Of a stretch of 64,000 bases of DNA, positions 23,103 to 31,630 are shown piece by piece (position 1 is the stretch's first letter; the number at the start of each line of letters is the position of its first letter). The DNA is taken from assembly GCA_013388685.1 (NCBI GenBank), contig JACAET010000045.1:53634-117633 (forward strand), given 5' to 3'. Under the pieces are notes generated by a model. That model made no database searches. It had not been told where the DNA came from and was given only the letters and a program-made list of their open reading frames with translations. Origin of the DNA: Chloroflexota bacterium. Lineage in GTDB: Bacteria; Chloroflexota; Anaerolineae; Anaerolineales; Villigracilaceae. The position numbers and the translations under genes were made by a program.

Positions 23103-25865
23103 TTATCGATTCAAGTTGAAGGTGTTGTAAGGCGTCCAGGTGCCATAGCCGTAGGAACCATAATCGAGAATGCGCCATTTGTAGTCGCCATTGGGGAGAC
23201 CGGCGGTTTCAGGCGGGAGAATGAAACATGCCGTGCCGCCGGAACAATTCGTCTGCATGGAGGTGTACCATTTTCGGAAAACCTGTGTACCAGTGGGAGT
23301 ATAGATTTCGAGGAGATACCAGGTGGCGTTGGTGAGTCCAGTCCATGTGAAGGTGTTATCCCACGCGGTTAACGTTCCGCTGGGCGAGAGTAAAACAGTG
23401 ACGGCTTTGAAATCGGCGGTCACGGTTTTATCGCCATTCATGACGACGATCAGCGGATTGGCGGAGCCGGAGCCATCTCCGCTCCAGTTTTTGAAAAGAT
23501 ACCCGCTGTTGGGGACAACTGTTAGCTGGACGACGGTGCCGGTGGCGTAACCGCCGGAGCAGTTTTGAGCGTTGGCATTCACCGTGCCGGCGCCGGGGGG
23601 ATTAATGTTCACGGTCAGGGTGTGGCAGGCGGTTGGCAGGTTCAGGGTGAACGGCTGGAAGGCAGAATTGACGCCGTATCCGTAAGGACCATAATCCAGG
23701 ATGCGCCACTTGTAGTCGCCGTTGGGAAGACCGATGTCGCTGGGAGCCACCGAGCAGTTGACGCCTCCGGCGCATCCCGTTTGTGTGGAAGTGAACCACT
23801 TGCGGTACACCTGCGTCCCGCCGGAGGTTTGCACTTCCAGCAGGTACCAGGTGGCGTCGGTCAAGCCGCTCCAGGTGAATGTATAGTCCCATGCGCTCAA
23901 ACCGCCAGCCGGAGAGAGGGGAAGAGTCGTCGGTTTGAAGTTGAGGGTGACGGTTTTATTCCCGTTCATGACAACCGATACCAGGTTGGAAGTTCCGGCT
24001 GCATCTCCACTCCACTCTTTGAAGAGAAAGCCCGCATTGGAAACGCCAGTCAATTGGACGCTGGAACCGGCTGTATAGCCGCCGGGGCAGGTCTGCGAGG
24101 GAGCGTTGACGGCGCCGCCGCCTGACGGATTGATGTTCACAGTGAGCGTATAGCATGCAAGGTTGAGAGAGAAATCGAGGAAAGCAGAGTTGGTTCCATA
24201 CCCATAAGTGCCGTAGTCCAGGATGCGCCATTTGTAGTCGCCGTTGGGCAGGCTGATGTCGCTGGGAGCCACCGAGCAGTTGACGCCTCCGGCGCATCCC
24301 GTTTGCGCGGAAGTGAACCACCTGCGGTACACCTGCGTGCCGCCGGAGGTTTGCACCTCCAGCAAATACCAGGTGGCGTTGGGAAGCCCGTTCCAGGTAA
24401 AAGTGTAGGTCCAGTCACCAAGCACACCCGAAGGGGTGAGGGGGGTGAGAGTGGGCGGGGGAGGCGCAAGCAAGTTGTAGGCGGCAAGCAGGTCGAGGCG
24501 TCCGTAGCCGTACACATCATCCGGTCCTGCTGTGCCGAGGTCAACGGCGGAGGAAAGCAGGGCGTTCTCCTGCTGTGAAATTGTCAGCGTGGGAAAAGCC
24601 GAAAGAAGCAGAGCCAGGCCTCCCGTCACGTGCGGAGCCGCAAGAGAGGTCCCGGAGGCAGTGGTGTAGAAGCCCACCAGGTCGGTGGTGTAGATGTTGA
24701 CGCCCGGAGCAACCAGTTCGGGGAAGACGCCAGTTGAGCCGCCGCAGGTGGTGGGTCCGCGGCTGCTTAAGCCATAGATAACGCTGCTGTTGTTGATAGC
24801 GCCAACGGCAAAGGCAGAGGGGTTGTTGGCGGGGCTGTAACTGGTGCCTGTGCCGGGTCCGCCGTTTCCTGCCGCAAAGACGGGGAGGATACCGGCGGCA
24901 CGCAATGCCTGCAGGTCTGGCTCGAAGTCGAGGTTGCAGCCGGGGGCGGCAAAGGTCCAGGAGTTGTTGACGACTTGCGGGGCGTCGCTGGTGGATGGGT
25001 TGCCGTCGGGGTCGAGAAGCCATTGGTAGCCCTGATGGATGGCGGTGGCGGTGGAAGCGCCGGCGTCGTTGAATATCTTGACGGCAATCCATTGCGCGCC
25101 GGGGGCAACCCCAATGGAAGAGCCGTCCTCGTCGCCGCCCACCATGACGCCCATGGTCCACGTCCCATGCCCGCTGACATCCGCCGGGGTGGAGTGCTGA
25201 CCGTACGGGTCGTACCAGCTATTCGAGCCGCCGCGCCAGCGGGTGGCAAGCGTGGCGTGCGAGAGGCTCACGCCGCTGTCCATCGAAGCCACCACCACGC
25301 CCTGCCCGGTGTAGCCCTTGCTCCACAGGGCTGGGGCGTTGATCAGGCTGATGTTCGCTTCGGGGTTGCTGAGCGCAGAGGGCGCGGAAGCGGGGACGAT
25401 GTCCACCTGGTCGGGGGTGATCGAAAGTACATCGGGATGCGCCGCCAGTTCCTGAATGGCGTCGGCGGTGGCAGTGACGGAGAATCCGTTGAAGATCCAA
25501 AACGGGGTATAGGATTGGACTCTACCCTGGGATTTTTTCACCTCGAGAAGGCTTTTGACTGCACCCTGGGTTTTTTCTGCCGTCACTTTCAGCGCTTCAA
25601 CGACACCTGAAGCCTGCTCTGCCCGCCCAATGTTTTTCCCCGGCGGGAGTTTTGCCTGCTGGCGCAACTGCACGATGACAGTGATGGTTTCATCCTGCTG
25701 GAGGGAGGCAAGGTGCGCCTGCACGGCAGGCGCAATTTTGACGGCGGGGGCATCTGCCACGCGCCATAAAGCCTGTTCGCCGCCGGGGGGCAGGCTGAAG
25801 GCCGGCAGCACGAGCAGGCTGAAGAGGAGGAACAATACTGTAAGAGAAAAGAAGCGTTTGTTCAT
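23103..25865 (-). CDS. secreted S8 subtilisin-like protease with repeated C-terminal modules
   Basis: 920 residues: signal peptide (1-24), an I9-like propeptide (about 55-155), the peptidase S8 domain (about 175-450) and three beta-rich C-terminal modules. The catalytic triad is complete: D196 ('ASMDSGVS'), H233 ('SGHGTWTMG') and S407 ('GTSLAAPH'), with oxyanion N334 ('AAGNGG'). The C-terminal units alternate 'W.YTFTW.GL..ATWYLLEVQTSGGTQVY' modules with InlB-B/Bacterial-repeat-2 modules ('GFLFKEWSGDAAG', 'GYLFKNWSGDGSG'). The first two units are nearly identical at DNA level, offset by 522 bases. Probably a cell-surface or released protease. It follows the duplicated membrane protein by 18 bases and precedes the CSLREA gene by 5. 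Confidence 0.93.
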   Translation of the reverse strand: MNKRFFSLTVLFLLFSLLVLPAFSLPPGGEQALWRVADAPAVKIAPAVQAHLASLQQDETITVIVQLRQQAKLPPGKNIGRAEQASGVVEALKVTAEKTQGAVKSLLEVKKSQGRVQSYTPFWIFNGFSVTATADAIQELAAHPDVLSITPDQVDIVPASAPSALSNPEANISLINAPALWSKGYTGQGVVVASMDSGVSLSHATLATRWRGGSNSWYDPYGQHSTPADVSGHGTWTMGVMVGGDEDGSSIGVAPGAQWIAVKIFNDAGASTATAIHQGYQWLLDPDGNPSTSDAPQVVNNSWTFAAPGCNLDFEPDLQALRAAGILPVFAAGNGGPGTGTSYSPANNPSAFAVGAINNSSVIYGLSSRGPTTCGGSTGVFPELVAPGVNIYTTDLVGFYTTASGTSLAAPHVTGGLALLLSAFPTLTISQQENALLSSAVDLGTAGPDDVYGYGRLDLLAAYNLLAPPPPTLTPLTPSGVLGDWTYTFTWNGLPNATWYLLEVQTSGGTQVYRRWFTSAQTGCAGGVNCSVAPSDISLPNGDYKWRILDYGTYGYGTNSAFLDFSLNLACYTLTVNINPSGGGAVNAPSQTCPGGYTAGSSVQLTGVSNAGFLFKEWSGDAAGTSNLVSVVMNGNKTVTLNFKPTTLPLSPAGGLSAWDYTFTWSGLTDATWYLLEVQTSGGTQVYRKWFTSTQTGCAGGVNCSVAPSDIGLPNGDYKWRILDYGPYGYGVNSAFQPFTLNLPTACHTLTVNINPPGAGTVNANAQNCSGGYATGTVVQLTVVPNSGYLFKNWSGDGSGSANPLIVVMNGDKTVTADFKAVTVLLSPSGTLTAWDNTFTWTGLTNATWYLLEIYTPTGTQVFRKWYTSMQTNCSGGTACFILPPETAGLPNGDYKWRILDYGSYGYGTWTPYNTFNLNR
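23660..24400. repeat. tandem intragenic duplication, 522-base period
   Basis: The stretches around 23700-23870 and 24222-24392 share long blocks ('gctgggagccaccgagcagt', 'tgacgcctccggcgcatccc') with few differences, giving a 174-codon repeat unit within the S8 protease gene. A third, more diverged unit lies at about 23105-23400. Confidence 0.8.
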
Positions 25866-25883
25866 GGAGGGGTGTTTCAGAGG

Positions 25884-27185
25884 CTATTGAGCGAGGGTCG
25901 GTTCGACAGCCACATTGCCGAATACAACGGTCACCACCGTTCCGCGCTTGACAGCGTTTTGTGCATTGGGAATCAGGACGAAGTACACCCGCCCGGCGAC
26001 AAGTTGTTGTTCGCGCATGTGCATATCGGGCATGAGCATGACATCGCCGCTGCCAACATAGACCATGGGCATGATGCCGCCTTCGTTGGGGTCTATCAAT
26101 TTGGCGGCTTTGACCGGGTCAACGACGCGATAGCGCACGTCCACCATGCCGCCGGCGGCGGTCACGCCTACCAGCGTCAGCCGGATGCCGTATTCCTGCT
26201 CCAGCGTATCGTTGGAGATGACCTTTGCCGGCAGGGGGTGCTGGACACCGGCTTTTGCTGCGCCCAATTGATAGGAAAACACGCCGACGGTGATCACCAG
26301 CACCACCAGAGAGGCAAGAAGGACCGGTTGGCGGCTTTCGGGGGGTGTGGAAGAGTTCTTGTTGAGAATTTCCGCCCAGGGTTTGGAAACGAACAAGATA
26401 AAGAGGAAGCAGCCTCCCAAAAGGATGGCTAGGCCGGCCGGGTCCCACCAATCCGTTACGAGAATTTCAGGCACTTCAGCCATGCGGCTTTGGTAGGCTC
26501 CGAAAAATGCAATCAGCGGAATGAAAACGCCGTTTGCCCATCCCGCCCAGAATTGTCTGCGCCAAATGCCGTAAGCGGCAAACAGGGATAACAGGAAAGC
26601 AATAAAGAACAAGGCGCTGACCAGCGTTACTTTTGTGCCTGTCGGAGATTCAAACAAGGTGGAGGGATGCGCCAGGGCAATACCGCACACATCCTTGCCC
26701 ACCTGATAGATTTGCACGGCTTTCAGCAGGCTGAAGAAACCGGCAATTCCAAGCAGCGCAATGGCGCTCCAATAGACGGGAGGGTCGGTGGGACGAAGCC
26801 AGGAGGAGGCAGAGGGTTGGGTAACAGGAGCAGACCAGGGTCGAGCAAGAACGAGGGTGAGGAGGAAGAGGGTCTCAACGATGAGGGCGGGAATCCCGAT
26901 GGGGTCGTACCATGTCTCCACTTCCATCCCTGGCATGCCCACCGTGCGGCTCTGGAGGTATCCGAGGATGGAGCCGGCGGCGATGACGCCGCCCAGAATC
27001 CAGCCCCAGCCCAGTTTGCGGCGAACAATGCCAACAGCGGCAACGAGCGAACCGATGAAGTTGGCGATGAATAAAACGCCCAGGTAACGGGCTTCGCGAT
27101 ATGCTTCCGCCGCAGTCATGTAATGCAGAATGCCTGTCGCAAAGATGAGGAGGAGGGCAAGCCAGTGGAGAAGCTTTTTGTTCAT
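25884..27185 (-). CDS. duplicated four-helix membrane protein with Met/His-rich outer domain
   Basis: 433 residues. Two related membrane halves (about 5-115 and 135-275), each with about four segments and ending in a common pattern: 'LQSRTVGMPGMEVETWYDPIGI' and 'YQSRMAEVPEILVTDWWDPAGL', followed by one helix and 'ARPW'/'SKPW'. After a ninth membrane segment (about 290-310) comes a soluble domain of about 110 residues with 'VDVRYRVVDPVKAAKLID' and the Met/His cluster 'VMLMPDMHMREQQ'. That cluster could bind copper(I). It sits between the cupredoxin genes and the protease gene on the same strand, so I infer a partner in metal handling or electron transfer for the oxidase. No named family is recognised. 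ATG 27185 has GGAG upstream. Confidence 0.75.
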   Translation of the reverse strand: MNKKLLHWLALLLIFATGILHYMTAAEAYREARYLGVLFIANFIGSLVAAVGIVRRKLGWGWILGGVIAAGSILGYLQSRTVGMPGMEVETWYDPIGIPALIVETLFLLTLVLARPWSAPVTQPSASSWLRPTDPPVYWSAIALLGIAGFFSLLKAVQIYQVGKDVCGIALAHPSTLFESPTGTKVTLVSALFFIAFLLSLFAAYGIWRRQFWAGWANGVFIPLIAFFGAYQSRMAEVPEILVTDWWDPAGLAILLGGCFLFILFVSKPWAEILNKNSSTPPESRQPVLLASLVVLVITVGVFSYQLGAAKAGVQHPLPAKVISNDTLEQEYGIRLTLVGVTAAGGMVDVRYRVVDPVKAAKLIDPNEGGIMPMVYVGSGDVMLMPDMHMREQQLVAGRVYFVLIPNAQNAVKRGTVVTVVFGNVAVEPTLAQ

Positions 27186-27226
27186 GGCGGGTCTCCGCGC
27201 TGAGTGTTGTAGTTGAAAGGGCTTTG

Positions 27227-27264
27227 CTCTGGAGGCTCCGGGGTGTTCTCCGGAGCCTCCAGAG
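27227..27264. other. intercistronic hairpin in the cupredoxin gene cluster
   Basis: Perfect 15-bp stem (CTCTGGAGGCTCCGG at 27227-27241, CCGGAGCCTCCAGAG at 27250-27264) with an 8-base loop, in the gap between the 27275 and 25884 genes. On the transcribed (minus) strand only weak U-richness follows, so it may be an attenuator or an RNA-stability element rather than a full terminator. A similar GGAGG-rich hairpin lies at 32943-32975. Confidence 0.65.
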
Positions 27265-27274
27265 GGGAGAGGTA

Positions 27275-30200
27275 CTATGGCAGGTCGAATGCGTCAACGT
27301 CCAGGTTGGCGGCGGTCAACCCGCGCGCTGTGCCGTCGAAGTACACCGACCAGACGCCGGCATTGTAGTACACGATGTCTTCGTCCTGAACCGTGCCGAG
27401 ACCGGTGATGGTGGTATCAGTTACAAAGGAGAGGTAGAAGTGGGTGGCGTCCACGATTTCCACACCGTCCACGTTGGCGGCGGCGGGCACGCCGGCGGTG
27501 GTGGCATCGAAGACACGGCTGAAGGAGACGCCGTTCCAGGCGTAGACGTCGGCATTATCGGCGGTGCCTGCCACGCCCGGCGGGTTGGTGTTGCCGAGGG
27601 TGGAGAAGTAGAGGGTGCCGCCATTGATGCTGAAGGCGTCAATATCCAGGTTGCCGGCAGTCAGACCGAGCGCTGTGCCGTCGAAGTACACCGACCAGAC
27701 GCCGTTGTTGTAGTACACGATGTCTTCATCCTGAACCGTTCCGAAGCCTGTGATGGTGGTATCGGTCACGAAGGAGAGGTAGAAGTGTGTGGCGTCCACG
27801 ATTTCCATGCCGTCCACGTTGGCGGTGGCAGGGATGCCGGCGGTGGTGGCGTCGAAGACGCGGCTGAAGGAGACGCCGTTCCAGTAGTAGATGTCGGCAT
27901 TATCGGCGGTGCCTGCCACGCCCGGCGGGTTGGTGTTGCCAAGGGTGGAGAAGTACAGCAGGTCGCCTTGAATGGTCAGCGTGGCGCTGGAGAGGGCGCT
28001 CCAGTTACCCGCCGCGTCTTTGGCACGGACATAGACGGTGTGATTGCCGGGTGTCAGCGCAGAGATGGTGGCAGACGGGATGGTGGCGGTGATGGAGGTC
28101 GTTGGGGAGGCGGAGCCGACGGTCATGCCGGTGCCGCTGCCTGCCGCGCCGGCGGTGTCAATGAAGTATTCGGCGGCGGCGATGTTGCTCCCGCCGGAGG
28201 CGGAGTCGCTGGCGGTGGCGTTGATGGAGACTGCCGCGCTGGTGGTAGTGGAGGGCGTGAGGGTCAGCCCGCTGACGGTGGGGGCTGTCTTGTCAATCAT
28301 GAGGGTGATGGTGCTGAATGGACCCCAGTTGCCCACCGCGTCTTTGGCGTGGACGCTGATGACATGCGGACCTTCAGAAAGGGCGTTCACCGTGATCAGC
28401 GGGATGTAGGAATAGCCGTTTTCGGACGGCGAATTGAACGATCCGTCGCTGGGGGTGATGAGGATGCCGGTGCCGTTGGCGCCGACCGTGTCAATGAAGA
28501 ATTCGGCGTTGACGACGTTGGAGGTGGTAGGACCGGCACCGGGTTCGCTGAAGGAGGCGTCGAGACGGACGGATTGGAAGGACGGCGAGTAGGGCAGCGC
28601 GCCGTTGTTGGGGTTGGGGCGCAATTGCAGGGCACCGGTGTCTGGACCGGTCTTGTCCACCTTCAATTGCAGGGAGGCGAAGGCGCCCCAGTTGCCGTAG
28701 GCATCGCGGCTGTGAACGTAGACCCAGTGTGAGCCTTCGGGCAATCCGCTCATGACGGCGGCTGGGATGGTACCCGTGAGGGCGGTGATGGGGGCGGTCT
28801 GGTTCAGGGTAAGGGGTGTACCGGAACCATCTGCGCCGAGGGTGTCAATGAAGTATTCGGCGTCGGTCACATTGCTGTTGCCGGAGGCGCTGTCGTTGGC
28901 GGTGGCGCTCAAGGCGACGTTGGATGTGCCGAAGGTGGGGTTGGGGGTGGCGGTCAGCCCGCTGGTGGAGGGACCGGCCTTGTCCAGCAGGAGGACGATG
29001 GAGGTGAAGGCGCCCCAGTTGCCGGCTGAATCTTGCCCGTGAATGTAAACGGTGTGACTGCCGGAGGAGAGCGGCGACGGGTCAATCGCGGCGGTAACCG
29101 CTTCAGTGACGGAGTCGAACGCGCTGTCTGCGGCGGCGAGCGCTGTGCCGCTGCCGCTGGTACCGGTCGCGTCAATGAAGTATTCGGCTTGTGTCACATT
29201 GCTGCCGCCGCTGGAAAGGTCGCTGATGGTGGCGGTGAAGGTGACGAGGCTGGAGCCGTTGGAGGGATTGGGGGCAAGCGCCAATCCGCTGGCGGTGGGA
29301 CCGACCGTGTCGCCGGAACCGGGTGTGCCGCTCACCTGAATGAAGGCGAGCATGCCGCCAAAGCGCGAATTGTTGTTGATCAGGCGCAGGCTGGAGTCAT
29401 AGACGGCGTATTTCTGGTTGGCTGGCGCACCGCTGGGAATGGCGACAAGTACATCCGCGGTTTGACCGGCACCCAGCGTTTCTGCAACGGCAAAATGCGG
29501 TTTGGAAAATGCCTTGCCATCCATTGAAATGACGGAGTACCGCAGACCCAGCACACCCAGCGAACGGCTGTGAATGCCGGCGTTTACGAAGCGCAGAAGG
29601 ACGGTGTTGCCGGCGGCGGTGTCAATCGGGTCGGTATTGGGATATGCCTTGCCGTTGAATAGGAAGTAGCGCGGCGTGAAGTCGCGAATGTTGTAGGTGG
29701 TGGGGCTGGAATGCAGGAGCGGGTCAATCTCGCTCATGACGAGCACAGCCTCATCGTCGAAGGCGGAGGCGGGACCGTAGGCTTCCTGCGGCACGCCCGC
29801 CGGGCGGACAATCAAAGCGCCGTACATGCCCATCGCTACCTGGCGTTCGCCGTTGGCGGTGGGACCTGCCTGATAGAGGTAGGTTCCGGGTTGAAGCCCG
29901 GTGAAGGTATATGTTTTGACGCCGCCGCTGCCGGCTCCCACAGTGTCGGATTTTCCGGGCAAGCCGGGGATGGAAAGCGAGGTGCTTTCGCCCAGGTTGT
30001 TGTTCAGGTTGATCACCAGGGTCTCGCCGGCGTTGGCAATCAGCAGGGGTCCGGGGAGAGTGGCGGGGCTGGAGCCATCGGGTGCGTAGCCCCAAATGGT
30101 TATGGTGGAGCCGCCCGGCAGGGTGAGGGTGCCAGTGGTTGCCCACAGGTCGCAGGTGCGCACGCCACCCGATTCGGTGCAGGTGGAGGCGGGGAGCACT

Positions 30201-30301
30201 GCGGCTTGAGCAGGCGCAGGAACGGCGGAAACGAGCATGGCGAGGAGCAGGCCGAAGAGGAGCAGTCCTGCTCGCAGGTTGGGGAAAGTGAATGTTTTCA
30301 T
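27275..30301 (-). CDS. ligand-less cupredoxin (multicopper-oxidase-like) protein with Ig-like repeats
   Basis: 1008 residues from ATG 30301 (GAGGAAAATCC before it; signal peptide ending 'APAQA'). Two cupredoxin domains fill about 30-325. Their folds follow multicopper oxidases ('GETLVINLNNNLGESTSLSIPG', 'GTYLYQAG', 'VAMGMYGALIVRP', 'NTVLLRFVNAGIHSRSLGV'), but every position where copper-binding His or Cys should stand is something else (Ser-Ile-Pro, Tyr-Gln). Then come four Ig-like/HYR-type repeats of about 115 residues ('DATGTSGSGT', 'SAGNWGAFTS'), each with an EYFID core, and two nearly identical 115-residue C-terminal units. Third of three consecutive cupredoxin genes; probably a structural subunit of the same complex. 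Confidence 0.82.
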   Translation of the reverse strand: MKTFTFPNLRAGLLLFGLLLAMLVSAVPAPAQAAVLPASTCTESGGVRTCDLWATTGTLTLPGGSTITIWGYAPDGSSPATLPGPLLIANAGETLVINLNNNLGESTSLSIPGLPGKSDTVGAGSGGVKTYTFTGLQPGTYLYQAGPTANGERQVAMGMYGALIVRPAGVPQEAYGPASAFDDEAVLVMSEIDPLLHSSPTTYNIRDFTPRYFLFNGKAYPNTDPIDTAAGNTVLLRFVNAGIHSRSLGVLGLRYSVISMDGKAFSKPHFAVAETLGAGQTADVLVAIPSGAPANQKYAVYDSSLRLINNNSRFGGMLAFIQVSGTPGSGDTVGPTASGLALAPNPSNGSSLVTFTATISDLSSGGSNVTQAEYFIDATGTSGSGTALAAADSAFDSVTEAVTAAIDPSPLSSGSHTVYIHGQDSAGNWGAFTSIVLLLDKAGPSTSGLTATPNPTFGTSNVALSATANDSASGNSNVTDAEYFIDTLGADGSGTPLTLNQTAPITALTGTIPAAVMSGLPEGSHWVYVHSRDAYGNWGAFASLQLKVDKTGPDTGALQLRPNPNNGALPYSPSFQSVRLDASFSEPGAGPTTSNVVNAEFFIDTVGANGTGILITPSDGSFNSPSENGYSYIPLITVNALSEGPHVISVHAKDAVGNWGPFSTITLMIDKTAPTVSGLTLTPSTTTSAAVSINATASDSASGGSNIAAAEYFIDTAGAAGSGTGMTVGSASPTTSITATIPSATISALTPGNHTVYVRAKDAAGNWSALSSATLTIQGDLLYFSTLGNTNPPGVAGTADNADIYYWNGVSFSRVFDATTAGIPATANVDGMEIVDATHFYLSFVTDTTITGFGTVQDEDIVYYNNGVWSVYFDGTALGLTAGNLDIDAFSINGGTLYFSTLGNTNPPGVAGTADNADVYAWNGVSFSRVFDATTAGVPAAANVDGVEIVDATHFYLSFVTDTTITGLGTVQDEDIVYYNAGVWSVYFDGTARGLTAANLDVDAFDLP
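27300..27965. repeat. tandem intragenic duplication, 345-base period
   Basis: Blocks such as 'gaggtagaagtg' (27431 and 27776), 'gcattatcggcggtgcctgc' and 'cacgcccggcgggttggtgt' recur with an exact 345-base offset and only scattered differences. They encode two 115-residue units at the C-terminus of the 1008-residue protein. Confidence 0.85.
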
Positions 30302-30327
30302 AGGATTTTCCTCGTCTTTCCTGCCCG

Positions 30328-31605
30328 TTACGGACAACCCGACGGCGGGTCAATGCGGGTATAGGTTCCCATACCGGTCATGACGACACCCCAGGAGGTG
30401 AGTTGGTGGAGGGCATGGTTGTGGGCAATGTGGTAGTACTCGCCGCACTGATTTTGGACGGTCGTCCCAACGGGAATTTGTCCCTGCGACCCAAGGTAGG
30501 GGCTTCCGCTGAAGAAGGTGCCGAAGACCATATCGAGGATGTTGGGGAAGGTGACCGGCACAGGGTTGCTTTCGCTGTAGGCTTCAGCATCCTGCCAGGT
30601 GAAGAGCGTATCCCACGTTTGACCGGGTCCCACCGGGATGGAGAATTTGTCGTAGGCGGTATCTTCGAGGGCGGTACTTTCCAGCAGGTTGCCATCGCGC
30701 CCAACGACGCGTACATTGTTCCCATGAGGATGGAAGGGATAATCAACGCTGCCGACGCTCAGGTAGCGCACTGCCGCGGGCAGGGGGTTCAGCACGGGGT
30801 GGTAGGGGGTGATGCGGACGAGCGCGCCATAGGGCTGACCCGGCAGCCAGGAGGCAAAGTTGGGCGCCAGCGTGTCGGGAAGACCGCGTCCGTTGATGAA
30901 CCAGTAGCGCGGGTGGTAGTTGCGCGTGTTGAACGAACGGTTGAGTTCCATGGCGCTGCTGAGTTCCGGGTCCACCTCTGAGAAGAGGGAGATGTATTCA
31001 TGGCTGGGATTGAACGCCGTGCTGGGGTCATTGTACAGCCAGTCGAGATGACCCGCCGGACGGACGATCAGCGCTCCAAAGAGACCCATGGGAACCTGGA
31101 TGTCGGTTTCGGTGCCGCTTTGGTAAACGTAGGTGCCAGGACGCTGCGCCACAAAACTATAGGTGACCGAACCGCCGTTTGCGGCGGCTGTCTTGGCGAG
31201 GGAGACGAGCGTAGAGCCGCTAAATTCGGGACCGTCAGGCTGACCATCTGCCAGGACATTTTCCTGCCCCGGGAAGATGAGGGAGGTCTTGCGGTTCAAG
31301 GTGTTATGCAAAACGATGGTGACGGTGTCGCCTTCGTTGACGCATAAGACAGGTCCCGGATATTGGAACGGGTCGGAGCCGGAGGACAAGCCCCACATAT
31401 ACACCACGTTGCCATCGGGCGTGCCAATGTAACCGGTGTTGGTGGTGAGGGTGAAGGCGGGTCCGTAGGTGCATACGATCCCGTCGCTCTGCGGTCCCTG
31501 GGCGTTTGCGCTTCCCTTCCCCAGAGGGAGAAGAGAAATCATCAACATCAGCGCAACGAGGGCGATCAGAACTTTTTGCGGTTTGAGGAAAAACTGCTTG
31601 TGCAT
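30328..31605 (-). CDS. two-domain cupredoxin protein carrying half of a trinuclear copper site
   Basis: 425 residues, signal peptide to about residue 35, AAGGAG before ATG 31605. Domain 1 (about 45-185) has the multicopper-oxidase fold but lost its ligands ('TSLIFPGQ' and 'GTYVYQSG' where H-x-H and H-x-H are normal). Domain 2 (about 200-420) carries two His motifs: 'FHPHGN' (H292, H294; like site A, H-x-H-G) and 'YYHIAHNHALHQL' (H392, H395, H397, H400; like site B). There is no type 1 Cys. Alone it cannot make a full multicopper oxidase. The preceding gene (25 bases away) has exactly the complementary motifs, so I infer that the trinuclear cluster forms between the two proteins. Confidence 0.85.
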   Translation of the reverse strand: MHKQFFLKPQKVLIALVALMLMISLLPLGKGSANAQGPQSDGIVCTYGPAFTLTTNTGYIGTPDGNVVYMWGLSSGSDPFQYPGPVLCVNEGDTVTIVLHNTLNRKTSLIFPGQENVLADGQPDGPEFSGSTLVSLAKTAAANGGSVTYSFVAQRPGTYVYQSGTETDIQVPMGLFGALIVRPAGHLDWLYNDPSTAFNPSHEYISLFSEVDPELSSAMELNRSFNTRNYHPRYWFINGRGLPDTLAPNFASWLPGQPYGALVRITPYHPVLNPLPAAVRYLSVGSVDYPFHPHGNNVRVVGRDGNLLESTALEDTAYDKFSIPVGPGQTWDTLFTWQDAEAYSESNPVPVTFPNILDMVFGTFFSGSPYLGSQGQIPVGTTVQNQCGEYYHIAHNHALHQLTSWGVVMTGMGTYTRIDPPSGCP

Positions 31606-31630
31606 GGTTAACTCCTTGTGCCCGAACCGG

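Noticed and set aside
27275..31605. Possibility that the cupredoxin genes are one gene broken by frameshifts
   Set aside because: Each has its own ribosome site, start and export signal, complete domains and a normal stop, so they are separate genes.
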